From the NCBI GenBank assembly GCA_002104905.1, contig MCFE01000006.1:186001-250000 (forward strand): DNA of 64,000 nt, in the 5' to 3' direction. Source of the stretch: Basidiobolus meristosporus CBS 931.73. Taxonomy: Eukaryota; Basidiobolomycota; Basidiobolomycetes; Basidiobolales; Basidiobolaceae. This document shows, in pieces, positions 1-12,690 of the stretch (position 1 is the stretch's first letter; every line of letters starts with the position of its first letter). A program made the position numbers and the translations under genes. A model generated the notes under the pieces. The model was given only the letters and a program-made list of their open reading frames with translations. It made no database searches and was not told the origin of the DNA.

Positions 1-669
1 AAGCATCCAAGCTGAAGATCTTGATATAAAGGGTATATGATGTCCTATTTATACAATCATGGTACAATCATTAAAGCGTCTATACTGTGCAGGTCTCATA
101 CTACTGCTCAATGCTTGTTTGAGATTATCCTCTCTTTTAGAGCCTTGCAGAGCTCACATCATGTACCTTAGCTTGTTGTGATGTTGTCCAAAGCACTGCA
201 GAAGCCTATAGCCTCACTTATATCAAGCATTAGTAGTCACATATCATTCTGAAGATGCATCAAATCAAAGTCAATCCCCTTGGTAGACAATTCCATCTAT
301 CTGCAATCCTGTGCCTATATTGGCTGGCAGCTGATCACTCCATGTACCTTCCGGAGTTGTAACTCCAAGTTACTATCAGCAAGCTTGCAGAGCATGCAGG
401 GGGCTTTGAAAACACATGGAGCACCTTGGATGCTAAAGATACAAGGGCTCTTACAGCTATAGCTTGCTAAAAGACAAGCTAGAAGCTTAGACATATGCAT
501 TATTATGTTTTAGTATAAAAGGGAGGTAGAGTAATAGGGAGTTAGCTAATTTGGCATTCTCTAAAAATGGCCTGACTTTTTTAAATATCTAGCAGCTCCT
601 TAGAAAAACTCAGCCATACCAGGTGCTGACTAATTATAAATCTCAATGTAAGCTGCAGCCAATGACCCA
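1..669. other. AT-rich spacer, no gene recognised
   Basis: No open frame here resembles a known family. The short open frames at 280-500 overlap on opposite strands and look random. CpG is nearly absent, as in the rest of the left block, so this is probably decayed repeat sequence. Confidence 0.4.
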
Positions 670-1727
670 TTTAACTGCATTGTAAGTTAAAAGTAAATTC
701 TTGAGTTACTTTTGTAGCCATGTAGCCTTCTTAGCTGCTTGACAAGCAACTATGCATTCAGCTTCAGTTGTAGATAGCGACACAGCTGGTTGTTTCTTGT
801 AATGCCAAGTAATAGCTGCACCAGCATAAAGAAATAGATACCCAGTGATAAAGCATCTGTAAATCAGATCCCAGCCCCAATCTGAAACACTCTAACCAGG
901 AAATATTTGCCTATTAGCTGCTCCAGAGTATCTTAGTATCTTATTACTAGTACCTGGTAAATATCTGAAAATCTGCTTAACTGCTATAATTTGATTTGAT
1001 ATATAATTTTGCATGAGCTGACTGGCTATTCCTAGTGCAACTGCAATATCTGGATATGAAGACTCCATCAGGCACATCATGCTGCAAACTATTGATTGAT
1101 AGGGAACGCTCTGGTCTAGAATTGAGCCCTTTTTAAACTAAAACTGGCTGCAATTTGCTTGATTTTCAGGTTATTCTCCATAGGAGTAGCTGCAAGATTA
1201 CAATTTTCCAGTTTAAGCATCCTAGTATGACCCTGATGTAACTAGACTGGTTCAGCACAATCTCTTCATGGGCATGCTCAGGATGACTCCAGTTCCAAGG
1301 AAACTGATCTATTTTCCAACATTTGGCATTTCAAACTTGCTGATGAAGTCTGATTGTGTCTGTTTAAGTGCATGCCAGTTGCATGATGCTATTATCAAAT
1401 TGTCCACATTCTAAACTAGGATGATCACACCTGTTTTTAGCTGTTTCAAATATATATTGTGATCTGCAGTGCTACAGATGAGCCCAATCTCCTCTGGATG
1501 TGTTTTAATCTAGTTATACCACGCTTCAAGTGGCTGATTACCTGGTAACAATTTCCAAATCTGCAAACAATATGGGGCCTTTTAGATTAGTAAAACCTTC
1601 TGGTAGCTCCATAAATATAGTTTCTTGCAGATTTCCATTTAGTAAAACTGCTTTGACATCCTCTTGGTATAGAATTCAACTGTATACAGCTGCCAGGGCT
1701 AGAACTGTCCTAATGAAGAAAAGTTGA
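670..1727 (-). pseudogene. Ty1/copia pol remnant (RT and RNase H)
   Basis: Read on the minus strand, this stretch keeps recognisable but broken copia polymerase motifs. Near 1650-1720 is the reverse transcriptase start resembling 'MDVKAVLLNGNL' followed by 'MELPEGF'. Near 1385-1415 the active-site block reads 'NVDNLIIAS', where active elements have YVDDLIIAS, so the second catalytic Asp is Asn. At 892-1080 is the segment before RNase H ('AVKQIFRYLPGT'), and at 730-790 the RNase H block 'LSTTEAE'. Several stops and frame shifts separate these pieces. It belongs to a different copia subfamily from the element at 16-20.7 kb. It is dead: both frame and catalytic residue are lost. Confidence 0.75.
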
Positions 1728-2295
1728 CAATGGGAGCAGAAATTTCCACACACATAGTACAAGGGCTCTTTAACATGGGGGAGAGGCAAGAGGATGCTAT
1801 GCTAAAACTGAGTACTAGAAAGGTAACACCTTCAGAAGTATTTACAGTATTAATGCTGCTATATATATTTAGAACAACAGATACTCTGTCTGCTTCAAAG
1901 CTTACCAGAAAAGTATGAGCCACTCATGCTTTCTTTTGACAGCAGAGAAGACAATCAGACTTTAGTCTATTGCAGAGGAAGACTTCTGCATGAAGAGCTC
2001 AGATGTTATGCTCAAGCTGAGAAAATTGAAGATAATGCTTTAGTCAGCTCAGAGAGGGGCACACAAAAGAAGGGAAAACAGCAATACCAAAGAAAATTGG
2101 GTTGCTTCAACTATTATAAGAAGCCTGGACACCAGGCAAGAGAACACAAGAAGAAGCAAGCAGACAAAAACAGAAACCAGAGCAAGCAAAACATGTAAGA
2201 ACAAATGAGCAATTACTTGCAACCATGCAAGTTTATGTACATAACCAAAGTAATGCATGGTATATTGACTCTGCAGCAAAACAGTATATTTGAGG
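1728..2295 (+). pseudogene. Ty1/copia gag and protease-start remnant
   Basis: The plus strand encodes a UBN2-type Gag tail ('VKGRLLHEEL'-like; here 'CRGRLLHEELR') in the frame 1926-2198. A basic stretch and a degenerate zinc knuckle ('CFNYYKKPGHQAREH') follow; second and last metal ligands have become Tyr and His. A stop follows, then, in another frame, 'WYIDSAA', the usual start of copia protease (WxxDSGAS). The piece lies head-to-head with the pol remnant at 670-1727, so the two are not one intact element. Non-functional. Confidence 0.65.
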
Positions 2296-2369
2296 TATAA
2301 AGGAGTAGCTCAGCAACTTAAAGACTATTCCCATCACAAAGGCTTAACTGGGAGACACCTCTGCACAGG

Positions 2370-2560
2370 AGGTTACCTCCAATAGGTCAATACAGTGCTA
2401 TTTTGATCTTGACTATAGTGGGAATACTCAGAGGATTGCAGATGTGAAAGAAAATAGCAACATTAGGGCTGTGTATTAGTATTGCAGTAACCAAGAGTAG
2501 TCCAGAATTGTTCAATCACTTTTCAGCTGCTGAATGATACAAACAGTTTAGTATTTTAGC
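2370..2560. repeat. Dispersed repeat, LTR-like, copy 1
   Basis: About 190 bp recurs, diverged, at 8030-8216: both copies contain a block reading 'gatcttgactata/gatcctgactata' and end with 'agctgctgaatgatac' before a pyrimidine-poor tail. The second copy ends in TTTCAACA, so this may be part of a solo LTR of another retrotransposon family. No coding potential. Confidence 0.4.
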
Positions 2561-2689
2561 AGATTCTGCACAATATTTGCTAAGATTTGTAGGTGTATCA
2601 GAGTGTATCTGGATTTTTTACTTATTCCCATCTCTAAAGCAGACTAATGTGAGAATCCTGTCAAAAGGCCTTCACTACACTAAACTACC

Positions 2690-4265
2690 ATGACTATGTT
2701 ATTGATCCTGCCAGGAGACTATGCAAAGACCATTCAGAAAATTGCACCATATATTTCACATAAGACTTGATCAAAATATTACATGCAACAGTACATAAGT
2801 GGCTCAGGATTGATTTACTGCTAATTCTCTCACTTTCAGGTCCCAGACCCTGTGGTATCTCCTAAGCATGTGTACATTGACAGGCTATTGCCTATTTTTT
2901 ACACTCCTTAATTTCTGGCTCAACCAGTTCTCCTACTTACCACACCTATCAATTAATGTATTTCCATTTAGTCTTCAGTTCTAACTTAATCTCAAGCTGT
3001 AGTTGCCAATACAACTTCTATACCAAATACCAACATTGAGCCCCACCCTGCTCAACAAGTGGATCCATCAAAATCCACCAATCATTATGTTTATATGTTG
3101 TATGCTCTTCTTCCATGACTTCATCAGGAACCCTAAAGCTTTCTGCCACTGTTAACTCTCTGGTTCCCATATGTTCTGGTCTTCAGCTGGCACTGCAAGG
3201 TCTAGTATCTTATATGCCAGTCTTTGCAACAAATCCTTACAATACTCAAATGTCTCTCTTGAGCACTGCTCTCAAAGAAGTGCTACAACCTCTTGGAATA
3301 CCTATAAATGTACAAATATTTTACCATAAGCATTGTAACAGTTGCTTGCCATTTTAACATTGTTGCTTTGTCTGTAAGTGGGATCTCCACTCTGTCTACA
3401 ATAGAGGGTATGGAGGAAGTGATAGAAATGTTGTCTTTCTCTGCATGCTCATTTACCTCAATGGAGTGTAGCTGAACTGAATGAGCTTCAAACTTCTCTT
3501 ATAGCAGCTGCCTTGCTGCTGTTAATTTTTATTGGCTGTAATGGGATTCAGCTTGCTCTAGGCTGATGGAGCTAACTGGTGAGAACTGTAGCTTTTTTCC
3601 CACACTTCTCTGTTGCTGGCCTGTGTAGGGGTTTGACTCTTTGCCTTGACCTACTTCATTACCAAGTCTTTCATCTCTACTCTGACTTAGTGCTTCATTT
3701 ATTGAACTACATTTTTCCATATTGAATACAGCACTGGTGCATCCAATATTGCCTGCTTTTCCCTTAATGATTCTCTTCCAGCATTCCAACACTTGTTGAT
3801 TGCTTGTTTGAGTTGTTGGGCCCTGTTTGTAACAGATGCCTAAGAAGGCATTAGGCTTTCATCACTGGCAAGTCCTTTACTGCTACTGCTACTGAGTGCT
3901 TCTTGTATTAACTACATTTTCCCCTGGATTAAAGCTGCACTAACACATTTACTTCTGCCTGCCTGTCCCTTATCAGCACCCTATTGTTCAGCTGATATTT
4001 CTTTGCTGCTTGTTTGAGCTTTCAGCCTTGCTTCCAACAAGCACCAGGGAAGCTGTTAGTTCTCAACCATGACATCCTTGTTCCTCTGCCTTTTGTAGTC
4101 TCTGCTATTCTTGATATACTTTCTTAGCATGCCAATGTTGATCCAAAATCTTTTTGCTAGCTTAGTCCGGGTGTATACTAATAGAAGAGCTCAAGCATAT
4201 TTTGCTTGGTCTTGAGTTCCTGATGGTCTTAGGCTAAACTGCCTTCAAGGTCATAGTGTACTAGA
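2690..4265 (-). mobile_element. ORF X transposon family, copy D (decayed)
   Basis: This is a minus-strand copy of the ORF X repeat, the unknown gene best seen at 57569-58294. It aligns by eye with the downstream half of that copy: the tract near 2830-3010 repeats 56095-56260, including the shared 'ctctcactttcag' block. The coding remnant at 3115-3357 (read on minus) corresponds to the conserved segment with 'EEQDIWEPVNEQWHKAA'. Frames are broken by many stops. It lies directly downstream of Tnp2 transposase remnants in the same orientation. Compared with the 56-63 kb copy, where ORF X and Tnp2 diverge, this junction looks rearranged. Confidence 0.65.
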
Positions 4266-4269
4266 GTTC

Positions 4270-5368
4270 TTACAGCCTGTTGAATATAACCAATATATTA
4301 TGCCAACCTATCCCATCCATCACAGACTAAAAGGTAATAATCTTGATGCAAGTGGATACGGTGGTTTATGCAACTAGACCTGTCTTCCTGTCTACCCACA
4401 CATCTGCCACAGCAGAAACTCTAATAAGGTGAGCAAGGCCCAGTACTTTCCACATACAAGCAAGATGGAGTAGAGAATGTATACCATAATGGCAGAGATT
4501 TATGTGTTCAGCTTTATTCATGTAGTATTTATGCTCAAATTCCATCACAAACTAATGGCATAAAAGCTGTAGATCCATCAGGTTGGCAATGGTCATCTGC
4601 TCTAGTTAGTATTTCTAAATGTCAATATAGGACTCCCAGTGCTGCCAATATAATTTGGTTAGATATGGCCCTTAATGGCCACTTGAATACATATATATCC
4701 AGTTCATCCAGACCTTGCATTGGTATTGTTGCATATGAGTATGAATGCGGATTGAAGCCTTTACAAAGTACTTTGGGTAGCAGATACTCTGTTACATCTA
4801 GCTAAATCTTTCAGATTTCTCCGGTAGGTTCAAGTGTATATATAGCTTCAAGTTCCACATGTACAACTTGGTCATTACTGTAGGGACATTGCTAACAACT
4901 AATGCATTGCTCCTGGTGGAAAGCTTTTGCTCCAACATACATCCTCTATCATAAATATTTGCAGTTTCCAATTAATTCCACTTCCAGCCAATAGCCTATA
5001 AGTTGCCAAGTTTGCTGCAATTACATGCTGACTTCTGTATATTGTCTGAAAGAAGATGTTGTTCTTAGTGTTGTTGTTTGGTTAGTAATAATGTATATGA
5101 GTGACGGAGTATATACCCTGATCTCACACATTTGTCAGCAATACCATACAATGTGCCTAGAGAAACTTGCTGTATTGCTGATGGCTGGGGTATCTCCAAT
5201 GCAGATGATAATATGTGCTTAGATATGAGTCCTCTTTAGTGGTATCTTGCTGGAAAGTATACAAAACTCATCCAGCTATGGATACAGCAAGCTGTCCCAG
5301 CTCAATGGAGGCTTAGATACTGATACAAGTGAGACTACCATCAGATTTCTGCTCTGATACCAAATAAG
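4270..5368 (-). pseudogene. Tnp2-type transposase fragment 1
   Basis: Read on minus, this is a decayed piece of a Tnp2 (PF02992-like) transposase. Near 5300-5365 the translation contains 'WYQSRNLMVV', also found at 61205-61240 in the plus-strand copy. Near 4366-4548 it contains 'INLCHYGIHSLLHLA', matching the C-terminal helix block of the family (fragment 2 lies at 5369-6860). It is interrupted by stops. Its 5' end abuts the inverted-repeat end of fragment 2 at 5369, so that element probably inserted into this one. Confidence 0.65.
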
Positions 5369-6860
5369 CTCTATAAAAATAATTTGGCTCCACAGGAAGA
5401 TGCAGTCCAGATGAGCTATCAGGATCCCATTTGGAAACTGGCATAATACCAGCAGCTTAGAATTAGTGACCCTCTTGACAATTTTGTGACAGGATTACAA
5501 CAGTATTATGCTAATTTTACTGCCAAACAAGGTTATAAGCTTGACAGAGTTTGATTGGTGCTGTGACAATAGTTGCATGGCATTCTTGTGGTCTTAATGC
5601 ACTCTTCAGCTATTCAAATGGATCCAACTGGCTAGTACACCCAATCGCCTTATATGGCAAAGTATTTGATGGTATTTTGACAGACTTAATACATGTCTCT
5701 GATGGCTTTATCATAGCAGTATGGTGGCCTACAGCTAGTTTTGAACAAAGCTACTGTACCAATTTACCAAATGATATTTCCTTTCTCTACCTCCACTTGT
5801 GCAATTTATGTGCTCCATTGTAGAATCACCTCTCTTTATTTGCTTACCCATTACTAACTTGGGTATTCCACAAATAGCTTGAATCAAAAAATACTATGGC
5901 TTCCTGCTTGCTAACCTCTACAATTGTGCACACCTTCTAAAACTGAAAAAACCTCTATCACCTCAACTTTACAGCTTTTTGGGGTGATGATTGTATATAC
6001 TTTGTATTGCTGGTAACATAGATATCTTGCAAATATATGCTTGGTTGCTGCCACTTCCGCTATGAATGCCTCCTGCATATCCACAAAGAACTTTTTGGTA
6101 TTTAGCCAATATGTTTCTTCTCCCTGCTGGATTCTAGTCCCCCTTATAGGTGTGCTCTGGCTTTTGTTTGAGTGAGTTCCTTATTGAATGGTGTAGAGGT
6201 TGGCTTATGACCAAGAGAAATGCGGCATACCTTGGTAGAGTTTTCCTAATACAGATTAGTTGCTTGTTGCATTCAACCCAACCTTGCATTACTAGACTGA
6301 TTACCCACACATTGGGGCTGCTTAGCTTATTAATGCCATAGGCTGTGTAGCTTCTTAATGCCATAGGCATAGGTGCCTCCATGTGCACATCTGTCCTTGG
6401 TATTTTCCAACTCTTCCTGGCTATCCTCCATGTGCCAACTCCTCACATCCATAATGTACTTGAAGGTAATATTCTTGATGAGATTGCAATAAGGTTGTAC
6501 CAACAACTTGACTTGTTTTACTACATCCCCACACATCTGCTCCATAGGAAACTCCAAAAGGTGAAGTAAGGCCCAAAATTCTCCCCACATGGAACAAGAT
6601 GAAGTAGATAATGGATACAATAGAATCAGAGATCTATGTGTTTAGCTTTGTGTTTGCAGTGTAGCCACTCAAATCCTGTTACAAACTCCTTGCACAACAG
6701 CTGTAGATGGGTCAAGTTGGCATTGGTGATATCACTTCTGGATAAAGATTCCTGGAATGACCACATATGACTCCCAACACCTCCAATGTACTCCTGGTAG
6801 GAATGACTTGAGAATGCCACTTGAATTAATGAATATCCAGTTCATCCAGTTATTGCATTG
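5369..6860 (-). pseudogene. Tnp2-type transposon end with transposase fragment 2
   Basis: The segment begins at 5369 with the family's terminal repeat ('CTCTATAAAAATAATTTGG'), also seen at 56019, 27995 and 63164. On minus, 6330-6620 encodes the Tnp2 C-terminal block containing 'EFPMEQMCGDV' and 'EDSQEELENT', almost the same as at 62020-62200. Further downstream on minus (about 6200-5990) is a zinc- or tail-region stretch matching 62319-62564. Stops break the frame. It is a relic of the 56-63 kb element family. Confidence 0.7.
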
Positions 6861-7289
6861 GCATTATGGCATAAGCATATGAATATGAATAAAAGGATCA
6901 GAATGATATACAATACTGGTATATTTGACCAAAGATCAGTGATGCCAGATTTGCCAACTCAGGGGTGATACATATGTTATATCAGTGGTATTATTTCCAG
7001 TACCAATGATCCTGAGGTTCTGCAAGACACTTATTAGACAAGCTACTTGTCTACATTAAGTATCAGAAACAGTGAGAGGAGATATATCCATATATGTCTA
7101 AAATGGAATTTCTACCACCATCAAGAAAAGTGCTGCCAGTGACCTTGACCAAGGTAACTGCATAAAAAGTCTTTATATACACTACAGAATATATATGAAG
7201 TACTACCAAGGAGTGTACTAGTGGCCCTACACTAGTACATATATCACATACATATAGTGATGAAAGATCAAATATATTAACATGCATCA
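6861..7289. other. Unassigned repeat-like sequence
   Basis: The first 150 bases still resemble the transposase upstream part (compare 4690-4780), but no motif is recognisable beyond that. Short open frames on both strands have no family resemblance. Confidence 0.3.
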
Positions 7290-9275
7290 GATGTTAAGCT
7301 TGCTTATATTATCAGATCAAGTTAGCTGCAGCTCCCAGCTACAGGTCAAACTGCAATGATGATATCTGCTACCAAGATGCTGAGAGAAATGCCTTTTTGG
7401 GAGAGCTTATTTCATCAAATTTGATCAGGCTTGTAAAAAGTTATGACAGATTCAATTAATGACCAATCTAAATGAAACATCCCAGAATAGATGTGTTCTG
7501 AACACAGGAGGTTCCTGAGCACTCTAGGAGATCTGACAAACTGTGGATAGACTACCTACAAGCTCTGGATCTAGATTAATAAGGAAAATCTAGCAACCAG
7601 CCTCTTCAAAGCCAGATATGGAACAAAAACCTACCGCCAATAGGTTCTGCTTCTAAATGGAGCTTGGTGATACTTAGGTCAGATTTGATACAGCAATCCT
7701 GTCACACAAGGATAATGCAGTACTGATGCCTGGGAAAGCAGCTAAAAAGTCCATGAGAAACTGCACACTCAGAGGCAACATCAGTGTTTCAGCAAACAAT
7801 GAAGTCAACTTCCTTGCAGTTGGAGCCAGAAAAGTGGTACCAAGGGACTGTTGCAATTTAAGAAGTGATTTGGATATATGGAACTTACCAAGAAATAGTG
7901 ATAATAGTTGAACTGTTGTTTATTCATAAAGAAGCTCAGTATTTATACCTTTGTAGAAGTAATACAGCTGCAACACTAAGTAGGGAGGGTTTCACAATAT
8001 TCAGGAGCATTCTATAACAGTTTCAGGGTTAGTACATAATGTTTGGTAATAGTGCTAATTTGATCCTGACTATAGGGGAATAATCATAAGATCATATATC
8101 TGGAGAAAGTGGCAAAGTTAAGGCAGTAAATGAGTCCTACAGTGACTAAGACTAGCCTAGAATTGTTGAGTAAATTTTTAGCTGCTGAATGATACCAAAT
8201 AGTCCAATATTTCAACAGGGACAACCCAAGGGTTATAATGGGTGCAGATGATCATGGGCTTGTCTATTTACACAATCAATCAATCTCCATGCTAGAATCT
8301 TCTGTAAAAAGTAACAGTGACTTTGCAGTGCTGTTAGGTATATTTTCCCAATTGGAAAGAGCCAGATAAGGTTGTACTGTTTAAATGCAATAGTATATAT
8401 GAGATCAGATCTACCCTGTTTAAGATAAAGCCTCTATGAATAGCTACCAATTGGGCTGTGGTATTCTATGCTACCAATTCAAGCCTATCATAATGCAAAG
8501 GGAAGATCTTGATACTGTAGCAGAGATATCATTCAATGAAGGTTATGCCTAGATCAGAAGGATATGTATGATCTATCTAAGTCAATTTTAGAAGGCAGGA
8601 AGCACCAGAAGATGTAGCTTCAGTGGGAGCTCAATATCCTCAACCAGGAATGAAGTAAACCTTGGCAAGAAACCATACAAAGCACTAGCCCAGAAGAGGA
8701 AATACTTGGTCAACCGGCAAAAAATAAAGGCAACTACAATGCTGACCAATTGTTGGTCTCAGCAGATCATATATGGTGTATCAAAGGAAGGTTAGTATCC
8801 AGTTCCAGTAATGGATATATGTAGGATGGTGTAAGTGAATTAGACTACATACCAGAACTGTGGATGATCCAGATCTACTGGTGAGAAGACCATATCTTAA
8901 CTTTGCCAATTAATGACCAACTGTACTCCAATAAGGAACAGCAGAAAGCCTGAGAGCACAGCCATCTGATGATAGATACTATGTTGGGATTCAATTAGTA
9001 TGTGAAGAGTATTACTCCAATCAAGTGGATGATGCTCTTCCAGAGATATTTTGTGATGAGATCAGTATTATACTCAATGTAATTTGATCTGAAGTATATA
9101 GATATTAGTATAGGCTTATGCTGGATTATTATTGATAATATGCAATCCCTAACATATGTTGGAGAATATATTAGTCCAATAGGTTAGATGGTAATCTGCA
9201 GGTTTAATTTTAACCAGAAGATACACAACACCACAGCAAGTTCCTAAGCATTTGAGTATATTATGTGAGTGGGAG
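7290..9275 (+). pseudogene. Degenerate LTR-retrotransposon interior
   Basis: This stretch ends with a purine-rich tract ('GTGAGTGGGAG') just before an LTR-like sequence at 9276, as expected at the 3' end of a plus-strand retroelement. Near 9075-9250 the plus strand retains weak copia RNase H tail features ('SKYIDI'-like followed by a decayed 'ADGLTKPL' region). The frame at 7726-7911 is open for 61 codons but has no secure match. Overall it is too decayed to assign domain by domain. The repeat at 8030-8216 (see 2370-2560) lies inside it. Confidence 0.4.
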
Positions 9276-9484
9276 TGTTGAAATAATTAGGAGCCAACCT
9301 AGCTATTGATATATTATGAACTAGCACTTAGTTAAAAGACATTTCTCAGAATATTAACTTGGAAATTAGTTTGTAAGCTATTTGCACATGTACTCCTGAG
9401 ACTCTCCCAATAGTGAACAAATGGTTACATTTTCCTATTTCTGCAACAAGAATAAATACTCTGTTGCAACTCATTAACTCAACA
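9276..9484 (+). repeat. Solo or 3' LTR, TGTTGA...TCAACA family
   Basis: The 209-bp segment starts TGTTGAAAT and ends TTAACTCAACA, giving the 6-bp inverted ends TGTTGA/TCAACA. A polypurine tract precedes it immediately. A matching 5' LTR was not found upstream. Beyond it, at 9485, ORF X repeat copy A begins. Confidence 0.55.
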
Positions 9485-12400
9485 AGTGGATATAATGCAA
9501 ATTTTCTAATTCTCCATTTCACTTCAAATGTATCTCTCTAATCTTTTGACACCTTCAACAGTGTAACACTACTCTATCACTTTTTGGTCAATATTCATGG
9601 GAATTTAAGACAGGCTTGTATTTGAGACATTGCACCTACATGAATGTAAGATTAAGTGATGACCCACCATAATAAGCATTATAAATAAAGTTGTGGCATC
9701 ACATAAACATCTATATGCAACACTACTTCCCCTTTAGTTTGACTTATTTCCATAAATATGCCGCCAAAAATTAAATCAAAGTTGTCTATATTACCAAGTA
9801 TGTTTTCAGCTCATACCAGAGCATTCATGAAGTAATTAGGTGCAGTGGCTGATAGGATAGATGCAATGGCCCAGCAAAATCAGGATATAGTCCAGAAACA
9901 GTATGAGCAGGTAATACATTTAGAGCAATTAATTTCCCAGGTACAGAAAGCAGAATCCTGGCTGCAAAGAAGGAACTCAAGTAGCTCAATGTCAGCCAAG
10001 AACTCAGTCATAGCCCAATATGACAGCAGAGGAACACTGTACAGTCTTTGATGCACAACAACATGAGGCCACCAGAAGTCTTGCCCACCATTACCTTAAG
10101 GCCAGCATACCATGAGATCATCAGGAACTCAAGGCCAAGCAGAATGTGCTTGACTTGTTCCATGAGCATTATCCTGGACTTGAACAGGCAAAAAGATTTT
10201 GGGCCAGCATTGATATGCTAAGAAACTATCTTAAGAATAGCAGAAACTATCAAAGGCAGAAGAACAAGGGTGCCATGGCTAAAAACCAGTGGCTTCCTCA
10301 AGCGCTTGTTATAAGCAGGGCCAAAAGCTCCAAACAAGTGTCAAAGAGATGTGAGTTTGCTGGAGAGTGCCAATCAGGGACAAGTAGGCAGACACAGATG
10401 CACCAGCCCATCATTTATTGAGGAAAAGTGTAGTACCACTCAAGAAGCACTCAGGCAAACTAGCAGTGAAGGACCTGGTAGTGATAAAAGCCAGCAGCTT
10501 TCACAGGAGCCCATTGCAGCTATGGTTGAGAGCTTGGAACTGGTCAGAAAGAAAAGCCAGGTTGCCAGAACAGTGCCAGCAAGGGACAGGCAGGCCAAAA
10601 CTGATGCATCAGAGCAGATTTTAGTCAGGAGAGACCATAGTTCATTACAAGCACTGAGACAAACTAGCAGTAAAGACCTGGCAGTGATAGCGCAGAAGGT
10701 AAAGAGAAAAGTGTCTACTTGGCCTGAGACACAGAGGCATGCAAAGAAAACTGCAGTTCTTGCCAATTAATGCCGCAAACCCAAAACAGACTGAATCCCA
10801 TCATAGCCATGAAGAATTAACAACAAGAAAAAAGCTGTTTGCATAAGAGTTAGAAGCACAGCCATTTAAGCTACACTGTAGCACGGCAGATGGTCTGCTG
10901 AAAAAGGCAATTCATCTAATACAGCCTCCACATCCTCCATTGTTGTCAGGGTAGAGATCCCACCAACAAACAAGACTTCAATGTTGTGAACTTGAAAGAC
11001 TATCACAATGCCTTCAGTGGAGTTTTGGAACATTAATAGGCAGACCAAGAGGTTGCAGCACTCCTTTAAGAGCAGTGCTCAACAAAATGCACTTGAATAT
11101 TGCAAGGATTTACTGCAAAGACTGGCAGATGAGGTACTAGACCTTGCAGTGCTGGCTGAAGACCAGGATGTGTGGGAACCAGTGAATGAACAGTGGCATA
11201 AAGCTGTTGGGATTCTGTTGTGTTGTATTATGATTAGTTTAGGGCTTGTTCTACAATGTAGAGTCTAATCAAAAGTATACAATAACTTCCAGTATGATAA
11301 TACTGAAATAGTTTATTGGGAGTTTGATATACCAATAGAGGATACAACTTTCACTAATATCCAGGATCTTGGGCACAAATATACAATAGGCAGTGTTTTT
11401 CACTTCTACAGCAGTATTGCAACCTTCTGTCAACTTTTGGGCTTATTTACTTTGATAGTCACTTTTCCTTACTAGGAAGTTACTTTCCTTTCTGAGAGAA
11501 TATATCCTGATATGTAAATTTTGAACTCCCCTTTAACCTAAAGGGGTGTGCTGTAGAAGTATCTAAAGGGGTTTCTTAGAGGGGACTTTTCCAACAGAAA
11601 AGTGGTAGTTTTCTTGTAGAACTTAGATTGGATTCTTGTGAGCCTTGCTATCACTTTACTAATATAGTACCAATCATGGTCAGAATACTCAACAGTACAT
11701 GTGATGCAGGGGAAGTCTTATAACCTTTAAACTTGTAATTGTAGTGTTAAGATTCTGTAATGAGAGGCTCTCCCTTTATTTTTCAGCTGAGGAAGTCATA
11801 TATATATAAAAGTTTTGAGGGATCAAAGCTTTTGGGCAATTGCGCAAGCATTACATGTGATACAAAGCTAAAATTTTGCAGTGGCGCAGATTGGACATAG
11901 GTGCAGTACCTGTGAGAATTGCACATGATATGATTGGCTGGTTCAAAAGCTACACATGATCAAAGTCACCATAATAGTCCTAGCAATAAATGCCTAGTAT
12001 ACATAATAATTGGACTTGTTTGGTCATAACTCCTTAAGTACTGCTTCAAATGAGCTGTAACTTGAAATATGTGTTGGCTACTATGTGTTTTGTATGACAT
12101 AATATTCTTGGGCAGATTGCTTGTCAGGGTCTGGAGCATTTGTCCTTCAGAGTTGTATATTCTTGATCTTTCACCTGTGTATTACAATAGCAAAAAGCAA
12201 AATAAAGAAATAAGTGCAATATTGGTTTTGAGATATTGTAGTATTGAAACACTTTCCATTACTGCAGTTCTGCTAAAGTCATAGAAACACAGCATTACAG
12301 CGGAAATACATATTGAGTGGTGGAATTCAATGGTGTTACTTGTCAAGTGTGGGGTTGGGCTTAATGCTAGTGTAGGATATAGGGACTTTTATTGGTCAAT

Positions 12401-12690
12401 ACAATTGTTAATTGAGGTGCAACTGAAGTTTCAGTGGAAATAGATCAATTTGTATGCATGAAAAGTAAGAGAAACGGTTGAGTAAGGAAGTAAAGAGTGT
12501 GAAAAGAGGCAATAGCCAATCAATGTTCACAAATATAGGAGGTGATTGAGTGTGCGGGATCAGATAGTGAGCAAATTGGAAGGGAACCAATCAAAAGCCA
12601 CATATATATTGTTGTGATGAGAAATTTTAACCCAGTTTTTGTGAAATCTGGGGTGCAATTACTTTTCAACAGCCTCTGCATGGTTTCCTG
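9485..12690 (+). mobile_element. ORF X transposon family, copy A
   Basis: Plus-strand copy of the ORF X repeat. The leader at 9590-9750 matches 58460-58300 (reverse) and 12880-13030, and the start 'MPPKIKSK' lies near 9759. Coding remnants follow at 9845-10051 (the coiled-coil block 'LADRIDAMAQ'), 10146-10421, 10351-10770 and 11008-11208 (ending 'EPVNEQWHKA'). At about 11209 the copy is interrupted by a roughly 1.07-kb insertion, resuming near 12276 with 'CTGCTAAAGTCAT' and running to the tract 'CCTGACAGGA' near 12690. Stops and frame shifts make it non-functional. Confidence 0.65.
11209..12275. mobile_element. About 1.07-kb insertion inside ORF X copy A
   Basis: Comparing copies B (14888-14930) and C (56400-56380, reverse) shows that ORF X sequence is continuous there but split here. 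The insert starts near 'TTGGGATTCTG' and ends near 'CTTTCCATTACTG'. It has no recognisable coding region. Flanks give only an imperfect short duplication (AGCTG/TACTG), so the class is uncertain: a large solo LTR or a non-autonomous DNA element are both possible. TATA-like and AT-rich runs occur near 11800-11815. Confidence 0.5.
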
